Below, piece by piece: positions 14,910-21,478 of a stretch of 25,289 bases of DNA. A program made the translations under genes and the position numbers. This DNA comes from JAFAVZ01 sp036009105. GTDB lineage: Bacteria; Acidobacteriota; Thermoanaerobaculia; Gp7-AA8. Position 1 is the first letter of the stretch, and each line of letters starts with the position of its first letter. Location of the stretch: positions 1 to 25,289 of the forward strand of contig DASYMJ010000107.1 of assembly GCA_036009105.1 (NCBI GenBank), written 5' to 3'. The notes under the pieces were generated by a model. It was not told where the DNA came from and did not search any database. It saw nothing but the letters and a program-made list of their open reading frames with translations.

Positions 14910-15452
14910 GGCCTGCTCGGTCGCGACGGTGAGGTCGGTCTCGATCTTCTGCACGCCGTTGACGGCGCGGAGCAGCGCGCGCACCGTGTCCTGCTGCAGC
15001 TCGCTGCCCACCCGTCCGGTGACGCGCAGCACGCCGCGCTCGCAGCTGACGGTGAGACGGCAGCCGTCCAGGGCGCGGGTCTGGGTGAGCTGCCGCTCGG
15101 CTTCGCGGCGGATGGCATCGTCGTTCGGCGCGGTGGGGATCTGGATCATGTTGGCCACCCGCTGCACGCCGAGGCCTTTCACGACGCGGGCGGCCGACTC
15201 GATGGTGGCCGCATCCGGCGCGTTGCCTTTCAGGACCACGATGTCGCCCACGGACCGGACGACGAGGCCGCTCACCGGCAGCTTCGAGTCCTGCACGGCG
15301 CGTTCGATGTCGGCGTCCGCCACCATGGTGGCCCTGGCCGTTTTCGCCGAGCTCGACGCCTGGTTGTTGTGACGCAGCCAGACCGTGGAACCGGCACCCA
15401 CCACGACCGCCACCGCGGCAGCCGCTGCAAGGAGTTGTTTACGAGTCGTCAT
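14901..15452 (-). CDS. Membrane-anchored protein with two BON domains
   Basis: The 183-residue product has an N-terminal hydrophobic segment (about 7-26, LLAAAAAVAVVVGAGSTVWL) serving as an anchor or uncleaved signal. Two BON domains follow. The first is at about 47-105 (DADIERAVQDS ... VRSVGDIVVLKGNAPDAATIESAARVVKGLGVQRVANMI), and the second at about 110-178 (DDAIRREAERQLTQ ... GVLRVTGRVGSELQQDTVRALLRAVNGVQKIETDLTV). BON domains bind membranes or outer-membrane components, and such proteins (OsmY-like) often help envelope stability. It is divergent from the Rhs gene by about 50 bp and overlaps the end of rsgA. A GAGG only 2-3 nt before the ATG is a poor ribosome-binding site. Confidence 0.9.
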   Translation of the reverse strand: MTTRKQLLAAAAAVAVVVGAGSTVWLRHNNQASSSAKTARATMVADADIERAVQDSKLPVSGLVVRSVGDIVVLKGNAPDAATIESAARVVKGLGVQRVANMIQIPTAPNDDAIRREAERQLTQTRALDGCRLTVSCERGVLRVTGRVGSELQQDTVRALLRAVNGVQKIETDLTVATEQASR

Positions 15453-15503
15453 GCCTCATCCATGTCTCAACGAACGTGCCAACTTGGCCGTACCATGGGC
15501 CAC

Positions 15504-17114
15504 ATGCGGCATCTCCGGTTCCTGCTTCTGCTTGCCGTCGCCTCGACCCTGCTGGCCCAGGAGGCGCCACCGCCGGTACCGCAAGCGGTCGCCGCGCTCG
15601 AGCACCTGAAGCCGAAGACGGATGCCGGGCCGTTCTCCTGGACCGCCGGCGAGTATCGCTACGACCCGGCCGGCAACATCACATCGATCGGCAGCGAGGC
15701 TTTCGTCTACGACAAGCTCGGCCGCCTGAAGAGCGCCACCATGCGCGGCCCCGACCTGACCACGCTGCAGACACAGACCTTCACGTACGACGAGTACGGC
15801 AATCTCACCAGCACTGCGAAGCTGGGGCAGAGTGTCTCCCTGCCGGTGAACACCGCGACGAACCGCCTGACAACGCTTGGTTATGACGCGGCGGGCAACG
15901 TGGTGACCTCCGGCACCCAGCACTACGACTACGACGCGGTCGGGATGCTCGATACGATCCGCATCGGCAGCGAGCTCCAGCCGCGGATGGTCTACGCCTA
16001 CACCGCTGATGACGAGCGTCTCTTCGCCTTCGACGTGAGCGCCGGCACGACGCACTGGACACTCCGCGGCCTCGACCACAAAGTCCTGCGCGACTTCAAA
16101 CAGGTGGGCAACGTCTGGTCGGTGGATCGCGACTACGTCTATCGCGACAGCCTGCTCCTCGCCGCGCTGAAGCCCGGCGGCGCCGTCGAGCACTACACCC
16201 TCGACCACCTCGGCACGCCGCGCCTGATCACCGACGGCGCCGGGCGCAGGATCGGCTATCACGTTTACTGGCCCTTCGGCGAGGAGTGGAGCCCCGGCAA
16301 CCCGCAGGAAGGCTCGCCGCTGAAGTTCACCGGCCACGAACGTGATGCCGATCCCACCGGCGGCTCCGCGCCGCTCGATTCCATGCACGCGCGGTTCTAC
16401 GGGGTCGGGTGGGGGCGGTTCATGGCGGTGGATCCGGTATGGAATCTCGAGGCTGCGGTGTCGCAGCCGCAGCAGTGGAATCGTTACTCCTATGCTCTGG
16501 GCAATCCACTGTCACTGGTCGACCCGAGCGGAGAGGTTGTGGCGCTGGCTGACCTCACCCCGGAAGATCGGAATCAATTGCTGACCGACCTGAATGCCTT
16601 CACGGGGAACGAGTACGGCGTCAATAACGACGGCGAGCTCACGGTGATCAGTTACGGCGCGAACGCCTCCCCGACGGCCACGGCATTCGTCGATTCCGCA
16701 ATCGCCGCCGCGGCGAAATATGAAGTGACATCGAAGAACGGCAGCAATGTGATCTTCGCGGAGGTCGACGGCGCAGCGAACAAGATCAAGATGGACTTCA
16801 AGGACTTTTCCGACGTCGCATACAACGGCGTGGATCAGAGGGCGTTCGGACCCGGTTCGACGCTGATCCACGAGCTCGGACATCTGCATCCGCAGGCCAA
16901 CGGCAACACTCTCGGTGACGGTCCGCTGGCGCTACGGGGCACACAGGTGGGGCCCACGGAGACGTTCGTGAATCAGATGCGGACCGAGCGCGGGCTGCCC
17001 AGCAGGGGCCCGGCGTATGAGGGCCGATGGGGCGGCGCGGCCGGCAATCGCGTGCTCGTCAACTTCCGGCTGGGAGGAGCAGTCATCTATGTCTCGGCGC
17101 GCGAATATCATTGA
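15504..17114 (+). CDS. Short secreted Rhs/YD-repeat protein with HELGH metallopeptidase-like toxin tip
   Basis: ATG at 15504 (or 15495, three codons earlier) begins a Sec signal peptide (residues 1-19). YD repeats follow (YRYDPAGNIT 51-60, FVYDKLGRL, FTYDEYGNLT, LGYDAAGNVV, YDYDAVGML), then the Rhs core end (YTLDHLGTPRLITD, FYGVGWGRFMAVDP, NRYSYALGNPLSLVDPSGE ending at 344). The remaining about 192 residues form a separate tip with LIHELGH (454-460), a zinc-protease motif, and TETFVNQMRTERGLPSRG (about 485-502). That second segment resembles the downstream ligand and substrate part of M91/NleD-like effector peptidases found at polymorphic-toxin tips. At 536 residues it is less than half the size of a usual Rhs shell, so it may not form a closed cage. 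The next gene overlaps its end by 26 bp, as toxin and immunity genes often do. Confidence 0.8.
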   Translation: MRHLRFLLLLAVASTLLAQEAPPPVPQAVAALEHLKPKTDAGPFSWTAGEYRYDPAGNITSIGSEAFVYDKLGRLKSATMRGPDLTTLQTQTFTYDEYGNLTSTAKLGQSVSLPVNTATNRLTTLGYDAAGNVVTSGTQHYDYDAVGMLDTIRIGSELQPRMVYAYTADDERLFAFDVSAGTTHWTLRGLDHKVLRDFKQVGNVWSVDRDYVYRDSLLLAALKPGGAVEHYTLDHLGTPRLITDGAGRRIGYHVYWPFGEEWSPGNPQEGSPLKFTGHERDADPTGGSAPLDSMHARFYGVGWGRFMAVDPVWNLEAAVSQPQQWNRYSYALGNPLSLVDPSGEVVALADLTPEDRNQLLTDLNAFTGNEYGVNNDGELTVISYGANASPTATAFVDSAIAAAAKYEVTSKNGSNVIFAEVDGAANKIKMDFKDFSDVAYNGVDQRAFGPGSTLIHELGHLHPQANGNTLGDGPLALRGTQVGPTETFVNQMRTERGLPSRGPAYEGRWGGAAGNRVLVNFRLGGAVIYVSAREYH

Positions 17115-17571
17115 GATCCTATTCGCTGCGCTCCTGCTGGCCTGTGGCTCCGCTGCGCCACGGCCGGCAGCCGCGCGCGAATCTCTCGCCCGCATCCAGC
17201 ATTGCCTGGGGGATGTCGTTCCGCTGTGCACGTCGGTGCTCATTCTGAGCGATGGACGCCTCGAGTATGAGCGGCCTGGCCAGAGGACGCTCAGCAGACA
17301 GCTCGGCAAGCAGGAGATGGATGACCTGCGGCGAGAGATCGCCTCGCTCGATCTCGCGGCGCCGCGGGCGAAAGAAGATCCGATCGGACCCTTCGTGGTG
17401 ATCCAGCTCTCGAAGGCCGCGTGGACGTTCGCGCCAGCCGACCTGCCGTCGGAGACCGTCCCGCTGCTGCGGTCCGTCGATCGAGTTGCGCAGGCCGCCT
17501 TCGGCCGCGTTTATCGGCCCATCCTCGATAGCCGCCGAACGATCCTTCCCCCTCCCGCGTCACACCGTTGA
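17089..17571 (+). CDS. Putative lipoprotein, candidate immunity protein for the Rhs tip
   Basis: GGGAGGAG at 17072-17079 gives a strong ribosome-binding site 9 nt before the ATG at 17089, inside the 3' end of the Rhs gene; the product is 160 residues. An N-terminal hydrophobic segment ends in LLLAC19, a near-lipobox, suggesting a periplasm-facing lipoprotein; otherwise it is simply exported. A beta-strand and turn pattern (VLILSDGRLEYERPGQRTLSRQL, about 50-72) followed by a helix (QEMDDLRREIASLDL) resembles small envelope domains of the DUF6438 kind, but I cannot assign it firmly. Gene overlap with the toxin-like gene and likely export to the same compartment support an immunity role. This is inference from position. 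Confidence 0.7.
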   Translation: MSRRANIIEILFAALLLACGSAAPRPAAARESLARIQHCLGDVVPLCTSVLILSDGRLEYERPGQRTLSRQLGKQEMDDLRREIASLDLAAPRAKEDPIGPFVVIQLSKAAWTFAPADLPSETVPLLRSVDRVAQAAFGRVYRPILDSRRTILPPPASHR

Positions 17572-17636
17572 TCGAGGTGGCGTCATCCTGCCCACGAAGA
17601 GGGGGTAGCAAAAGTCACATTTCGATCACGCCGTGA

Positions 17637-17663
17637 GGTTGAGGGCGCCCTCCTATTTCAACC
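17637..17663. promoter_or_regulatory. Inverted repeat with internal perfect palindrome upstream of the small exported peptide
   Basis: GGTTGA (17637-17642) and TCAACC (17658-17663) are inverted. Inside lies the perfect 12-bp palindrome GAGGGCGCCCTC (17641-17652). The structure sits 37 bp before the small peptide's ATG in the 128-bp gap after the putative immunity gene. It may be an operator, an attenuator-like hairpin or the transcript end of the previous operon. No T-run follows. Confidence 0.4.
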
Positions 17664-17699
17664 GTGAACCCCGGCCATGACCGGGAACAGGAGGGTTCT

Positions 17700-17876
17700 A
17701 TGCGTCGTGTATCCAGCGCCATCGCTGCTGCCGTTTTCATCGTTCTGCTTTCCGCCCCGAGCGCATTTGCCGCGCGCACCGTCGACTCGCCGCGGGAGCG
17801 GTTCTCGCCGATCATCAAGATCATCAAGAAGCTCGTCCGGATGCTGGGCGATGAGCTCGTCGAGCCGAAGCCCTAG
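17700..17876 (+). CDS. Small exported cationic peptide of unknown function
   Basis: AGGAGGG (17689-17695) lies 4 nt before the ATG at 17700, the best ribosome-binding site in the window; the product is 58 residues. A textbook Sec signal (MRRV, then a hydrophobic core, then APSAFA) predicts cleavage after residue 24, leaving about 34 residues. The mature part has RFSPIIKIIKKLVRMLGDEL, an amphipathic, net-positive helix, and ends in EPKP. I do not recognise it. It could be a secreted signal, an antimicrobial-like peptide or an envelope peptide. Its stop TAG and the stop of the convergent TPR gene share the palindrome CTAG at 17873-17876, so the two genes are end-to-end neighbours with no terminator between them. 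Confidence 0.75.
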   Translation: MRRVSSAIAAAVFIVLLSAPSAFAARTVDSPRERFSPIIKIIKKLVRMLGDELVEPKP

Positions 17877-19069
17877 TTACAGGCAACGAACTCCCGCTGA
17901 GGGTCGTGGCGGAGCGATTCGATGTAGCTATGAACATGGCGCACGACGGCAGGCGCGTCGTGCGCCTCGATCTGTTCGTCGAGGTATGCCAGAGCGGAGA
18001 GAGCGCGCTCACTGACGAAGTCGTTCCGGATCTCGGCAGCGAGCCGGCGTGCCTCAGAGGTACGCTCGTGCTCGAGCAGCGCTTCCATGATGTCGAGACC
18101 ACAGAGGCCGGCTTCTTCGACCATCTGATGCTGCAGGAAGCTCGCACGGACGTGCCCGAGGCGCTCCAGACCGGCGGGGAGGGAGCCTTGTCTAATGAGC
18201 ATCCGGGCGAAGCCGAGCTCCACGCGCAGCGCGTTCGTCGAATCGCCGAGAGCCTGGAAGTGGCGCATGGCTTCGGTGAAATGCAGCGTGGCGATCTTGA
18301 TCTCGCCGACATGAACGGAGCAGTGGCCGATGTTCGTGTGCAGCGCGGCGAGTGAATCGAGTTCGCCGGTGGAGCGCGCCGTCTCGAGGAGGGACACGTA
18401 GACGTCGCGCGCAGCCTCGTGCCGCCCGCGTCGATAGAGCAGATTCGCCTCCGCCATCCCGCAATGCAGCTGCCGCTTCGCGTCCCCATGATCCAGAAAC
18501 ACGGCGCGGCACTCGTCCAGCAGCCGCAGGCTCTCCTCGAAGCGCTGCAGGTGCTGCAGCGTCATGGCCTTGACCAGCCGCACGGTCGCGCGGTCGTGAG
18601 CGAGGCTGCCGAACGGCGCCACCATCGACTCGGCGCGCTCGATCGACTCCATCGCGTCGTCGTGGCGGCCCACGTACGACAAAGCCTGGGCCCGATCCTT
18701 CCACGCGTGGGCGCGGAGCTGGGCGCGGATGACGGCCGGGTAGGCGTCCGGCGCGAGCGTCTCGGCCACGGTGGTAGCGAGGCTGGCCATGGCCAGCGCC
18801 TCGCGAGGCTCCGTCTCCAGCCGCGCGGAGACCTCGCACGACAGGCGATCGAGCACGCCGCTGTTGCGGAGCTCGGGCAGCCCGGCCAGGGCGGCCCACT
18901 CCTCGCGCGGCGTCTCCTCCAGCAGGCGCGCGATGCGATCGCCTTCCTGCTCCCGCTCCCGCTGCAGGCGCCGGGCGGTCTGCGCGAACTCGCTCATGCG
19001 GGCCGGATCGGGGCGACGCCGGCCGCGATCGATCGAGACGACGTTCGTCGCATCCGAGTGGCGGCTCAT
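17873..19069 (-). CDS. Soluble TPR-repeat protein coupled to an ECF sigma factor
   Basis: The start at the ATG at 19069 forms an ATGA overlap with the sigma-factor stop, giving 398 residues. No signal peptide or membrane helix is visible. After a charged N-terminus (about 1-55), helical repeats run to the end with TPR spacing: ALSYVGRHDDAMESIERAES, MTLQHLQRFEESLRLLDECR, ANLLYRRGRHEAARDVYVSLLE, HTNIGHCSVHVGEIKIATLHFTEAMR and a degenerate terminal repeat (MEALLEHERTSEARRLAAEI). Such superhelices bind proteins or peptides. Being translationally coupled to the sigma factor in place of a membrane anti-sigma factor, it is a good candidate for its cytoplasmic regulator. This is inference from gene order. 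A longer frame to 19243 is antisense-free but overlaps the sigma gene and is not used. Confidence 0.8.
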   Translation of the reverse strand: MSRHSDATNVVSIDRGRRRPDPARMSEFAQTARRLQREREQEGDRIARLLEETPREEWAALAGLPELRNSGVLDRLSCEVSARLETEPREALAMASLATTVAETLAPDAYPAVIRAQLRAHAWKDRAQALSYVGRHDDAMESIERAESMVAPFGSLAHDRATVRLVKAMTLQHLQRFEESLRLLDECRAVFLDHGDAKRQLHCGMAEANLLYRRGRHEAARDVYVSLLETARSTGELDSLAALHTNIGHCSVHVGEIKIATLHFTEAMRHFQALGDSTNALRVELGFARMLIRQGSLPAGLERLGHVRASFLQHQMVEEAGLCGLDIMEALLEHERTSEARRLAAEIRNDFVSERALSALAYLDEQIEAHDAPAVVRHVHSYIESLRHDPQREFVACN

Positions 19070-19605
19070 TTCTTCTTCCCCTTCGCTCCTTCGGTGAACG
19101 TCCGCTCCGCGCGGGTCAGGCACTTGGCCACGAGCTTGGCCGCGTACTTTTTCTTGACGCCGAGGCGCTCGGCGATCTCGGGGACGGTGCAGCCCTCGAA
19201 GTAGCGGAGGCGGAGGATCTCCTGGCAGCGGGGCGAGAGGCACTCCAGCGCCTGGCGCGCCGCGAGCTGATTGGGCAGGCTGTCCAGGATGTGCGTCGAC
19301 GCGGGATCGACCCGGTCGAGCTGCACCTCGTCCTCCGTCTCCACCGGCCGGCGGTTCATCCGCCAGTAGTGGCGGCTGGCGTGGCAGATCGCTCCGACCA
19401 GCCAGGCCCGCAGGTCATAGATCGACGAAGCCTTGCGCAGGTAGGTGAGGAACACCTCGTGGGCCAGCGTCTCCGCCTCCGAATCGGGGACGCGGAACTT
19501 GCGGATGGCGATGTTCACGAGAAACGGAAAATGCGTTTCGTAGATCTCGTTGAAGTGCTCGTCATCCCAGTTCGGGGCGGCGGTCTGGCTGGTCAGTGCG
19601 CTCAT
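19066..19605 (-). CDS. ECF-type RNA polymerase sigma factor
   Basis: I set the start at the ATG at 19605 (MSALTSQTAAPNWDDEHFNEIYE), giving 179 residues, normal for ECF sigma factors. Region 2 covers about 20-90 (FNEIYETHFPFLVNIAIRKF ... AHEVFLTYLRKASSIYDLRAWLVGAICHASRHYWR). Region 4 covers about 115-172 (LSPRCQEILRLRYFEGCTVPEIAERLGVKKKYAAKLVAKCLTRAE), a helix-turn-helix that reads the -35 element. The tail is Lys-rich (GKKK). It directs RNA polymerase to a dedicated promoter set. It is first in a two-gene unit with the TPR protein and divergent from the hypothetical gene at 19693 by 87 bp. I found no obvious duplicated promoter motif upstream that would show autoregulation. Confidence 0.93.
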   Translation of the reverse strand: MSALTSQTAAPNWDDEHFNEIYETHFPFLVNIAIRKFRVPDSEAETLAHEVFLTYLRKASSIYDLRAWLVGAICHASRHYWRMNRRPVETEDEVQLDRVDPASTHILDSLPNQLAARQALECLSPRCQEILRLRYFEGCTVPEIAERLGVKKKYAAKLVAKCLTRAERTFTEGAKGKKK

Positions 19606-19692
19606 TGGCTGGCAGGGATCGAAAGCAAGGTAACACGAAGCGGCGGGTAGGATTTCGGGATTCCGGGCACACTCCTGTAAGGGGAAGGCGCA

Positions 19693-20229
19693 TTGACGCT
19701 GATAGGAGTCAAAACGAAGCAGCAACGGAACTTATACGTTCTCGTGGTGCTCATTCCGGGCAGCCGGCCCACGATTTTCGCGCGCTTCGTGGCGCGCCGT
19801 CCGTGGCTGCCGCCGCGGGCCGGCGAGGTGGTGATCGTGCGCCGCAAGCGGCTGCGCGTGCTCGCCACCGCCACGACCATCGAGCACCGAGCGAACACCA
19901 TCGAGCACCGCATCGAAGTAACGGCGAGCGGCCTGCGCGCAAAACGCTCGCGGAGGCGGATGCGCGAGCTGCCCTCGAACGTGATCGCCATGCCGCTGGG
20001 CGACGACTCGGTGGTCGCCGACTTCCTGCGCTACCACGTTCTGGTGCGCACGTATGGCGGCGATCCCGAGGCGTGGCTGGCCCGGCTGGAACGGGGTGGG
20101 GGCGATGAAGGCGACGTCCGATTCGCGCGCTGGATCCGCTCCCGGCTGCGGAGCGAGCCCGAGCTGCTGACGGCCATCCGGCGGATGGTGGATACGACGC
20201 CATTCTGGGGCCTCGCCTCCAGCGGGTGA
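19693..20229 (+). CDS. Protein of unknown function
   Basis: A TTG at 19693 preceded by AAGGGGAAGG gives 178 residues; GTG codons at 19744 or 19747 are alternatives, and the first about 17 codons look AT-richer than the rest. I do not recognise a family. The N-terminus has a hydrophobic strand (YVLVVLIPG), then PTIFARFVARRPWLPPRAGEVVIVRRKRLRVLATATTIEHR, a basic beta-rich region. The C-terminal half is helical and charged (DDSVVADFLRYHVLVRTYGGDPEAWLARLERG ... RFARWIRSRLRSEPELLTAIRRMVD). A near-tandem copy ACCATCGAGCACCG occurs at 19876-19889 and 19897-19910, in frame, giving TIEHR twice seven residues apart. The gene lies 19 bp before trmB on the same strand, so co-transcription is possible. 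Confidence 0.65.
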   Translation: MTLIGVKTKQQRNLYVLVVLIPGSRPTIFARFVARRPWLPPRAGEVVIVRRKRLRVLATATTIEHRANTIEHRIEVTASGLRAKRSRRRMRELPSNVIAMPLGDDSVVADFLRYHVLVRTYGGDPEAWLARLERGGGDEGDVRFARWIRSRLRSEPELLTAIRRMVDTTPFWGLASSG

Positions 20230-20233
20230 CGGT

Positions 20234-20239
20234 TAGAAT
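20234..20239 (+). promoter_or_regulatory. Candidate leaderless -10 box (TAGAAT, 9 nt before ATG)
   Basis: TAGAAT lies 9 nt before the trmB ATG at 20249, with no Shine-Dalgarno sequence between. The box begins just after the stop of the upstream gene. Confidence 0.35.
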
Positions 20240-20248
20240 GCGCCGCCC

Positions 20249-20836
20249 ATGGATGCCGCCCCGTTCACCATCAACCCGCGCGAGACCGGCTTCGCTCCGC
20301 TCGACCCGCGCGAGCTGTTCGGCAACGAACATCCTGTCATCCTGGAGATCGGCTCGGGCAAGGGCCGCTTCCTCATCTCATCGGCAATGGAGCAGCCGGA
20401 GCGCAACTTCATCGGCATCGAGAAGTCGCTGCACTACCACCGCCTGATCCGCGACCGGGTGGCCAGGCGCGGACTGCGCAACATCCGCCTCATCAACCAC
20501 GACGCCTTCCTGGTGATGCGCGACATGCTGCCCGACGCTTCGATCAGCGAGATCCACATTTACTTTCCGGATCCCTGGCCGCGGAAGAAGGAGCAGAAGC
20601 GGCGGATCATCCGCCCGGAGGCGCTGCAGCAGATGCGGCGCGTGCTGGTCGAGGGGGGGACGGGGATCTACGTGACCGATCACCGCGAGTACTTCGAGGT
20701 GGCGGCGCCGCTGATCGCCGAGTATTTCGCCAGCGAAACGCGGGTGCCGGGGCCGGACGATCCGCCCCGCACGAACTACGAGGCGAAGTATCGGGAGGAG
20801 GGGAGGGCGATCTATGAGGCGCGGTTTCGGAAGTAG
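20249..20836 (+). CDS. trmB: tRNA (guanine-N7-)-methyltransferase
   Basis: The 195-residue product is a class I SAM-dependent methyltransferase that makes m7G46 in tRNA variable loops. The SAM-binding motif is LEIGSGKGRF (32-41), followed by FIGIEKS with the acidic residue that contacts the ribose. EIHIYFPDPWPRKKEQKRRI (101-120) is the diagnostic TrmB catalytic segment with its conserved Asp. TNYEAKYREEGRAIY (about 175-189) is the C-terminal signature TxYExK. The length is slightly shorter than E. coli TrmB because the N-terminal extension is missing. Confidence 0.96.
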   Translation: MDAAPFTINPRETGFAPLDPRELFGNEHPVILEIGSGKGRFLISSAMEQPERNFIGIEKSLHYHRLIRDRVARRGLRNIRLINHDAFLVMRDMLPDASISEIHIYFPDPWPRKKEQKRRIIRPEALQQMRRVLVEGGTGIYVTDHREYFEVAAPLIAEYFASETRVPGPDDPPRTNYEAKYREEGRAIYEARFRK

Positions 20837-20856
20837 TTGTTGGTCATCAGTGGTCG

Positions 20857-20898
20857 GTTGTCGGTGGAGGGACTGATAACTGACAACCGACAACTGAC
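20857..20898. repeat. Low-complexity GACAAC repeat with hairpin potential
   Basis: The trmB-ruvC gap contains GTTGTCGGT (20857-20865) and its exact inverse ACCGACAAC (20886-20894), 20 nt apart. The right arm is embedded in iterated units (AACTGACAAC, CGACAAC, TGACAAC). Such CTGACAAC-type tracts are common intergenic filler in some soil bacteria. It may also act as the trmB transcript end. Confidence 0.5.
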
Positions 20899-20904
20899 AA
20901 CCCG

Positions 20905-20910
20905 TACAAT
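20905..20910 (+). promoter_or_regulatory. Candidate leaderless -10 box (TACAAT, 6 nt before ATG)
   Basis: TACAAT is followed by CCCTCC and the ruvC ATG at 20917. A CTGACA at 20880-20885 could serve as -35, but the 19-bp spacing is long. There is no Shine-Dalgarno sequence. Confidence 0.4.
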
Positions 20911-20916
20911 CCCTCC

Positions 20917-21414
20917 ATGCGCATCCTCGGCGTCGATCCCGGCTCCATCACCACCGGCTTCGGCGTCATCGACTCCGAGCGGGGGAAGCTGGTGCTCGTG
21001 GAGCAGGGGTCGATCACCACGCCGCGCGGCGCCGAGCTGGCCGAGCGGCTGGTGCGCATCCACGAAGAGCTGCTGGCGTTGATCGCGCGCACGAGGCCGG
21101 AGGCCGTGGCGGTGGAGACGCCGTTCGCCGGGAAGAACATCCGCAGCCTGGTGCAGCTCGCCCATGCGCGGGGGGTGATCCTCCTCGCGGCGCGCATCGC
21201 GCGGGTGGAGCTCTTCGAGTACGCGCCGCGGTCGGTGAAGAGCGCCGTGGTCGGCTACGGCGGCGCGGAAAAAGAGCAGGTGGCGAAGATGGTCCGGCTC
21301 CTGCTGTCCGGCTGCGCCGAGGTGAAGATGTCGACCGATGCCTCGGACGCGCTGGCCATCGCCATTTGTCACGCCCATACGGCGCCCGCGCCGAGGCTGC
21401 GGCTGGCGCGATGA
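20917..21414 (+). CDS. ruvC: Holliday junction resolvase RuvC
   Basis: The 165-residue protein is an RNase H-fold endonuclease that resolves Holliday junctions together with RuvAB. MRILGVDPGSITTGFG holds catalytic D7. VAVETPF holds E67, and TDASDALAIAICHAH holds D141 and D144, the same four acids as in E. coli RuvC (D7, E66, D138, D141). AGKNIRSLVQLAHARGVILLAA matches the dimer-interface helix. ruvA and ruvB are not in the window; the gene sits after trmB and before an MFS exporter. Confidence 0.96.
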   Translation: MRILGVDPGSITTGFGVIDSERGKLVLVEQGSITTPRGAELAERLVRIHEELLALIARTRPEAVAVETPFAGKNIRSLVQLAHARGVILLAARIARVELFEYAPRSVKSAVVGYGGAEKEQVAKMVRLLLSGCAEVKMSTDASDALAIAICHAHTAPAPRLRLAR

Positions 21415-21478
21415 GCGGGCGATCGCCTGTTCGCCAAGCCGGAATGTTCTCACCGGACAGCACATTGAAGCCACCCGA

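Noticed and set aside
15456..16388. 310-residue open frame on the minus strand
   Set aside because: Antisense to the YD-repeat region; composition typical of a shadow frame.
20857..20898. Rho-independent terminator after trmB
   Set aside because: The inverted repeat is AT/GC mixed, with a 20-nt loop and no T-run; the iterated GACAAC units explain it better.
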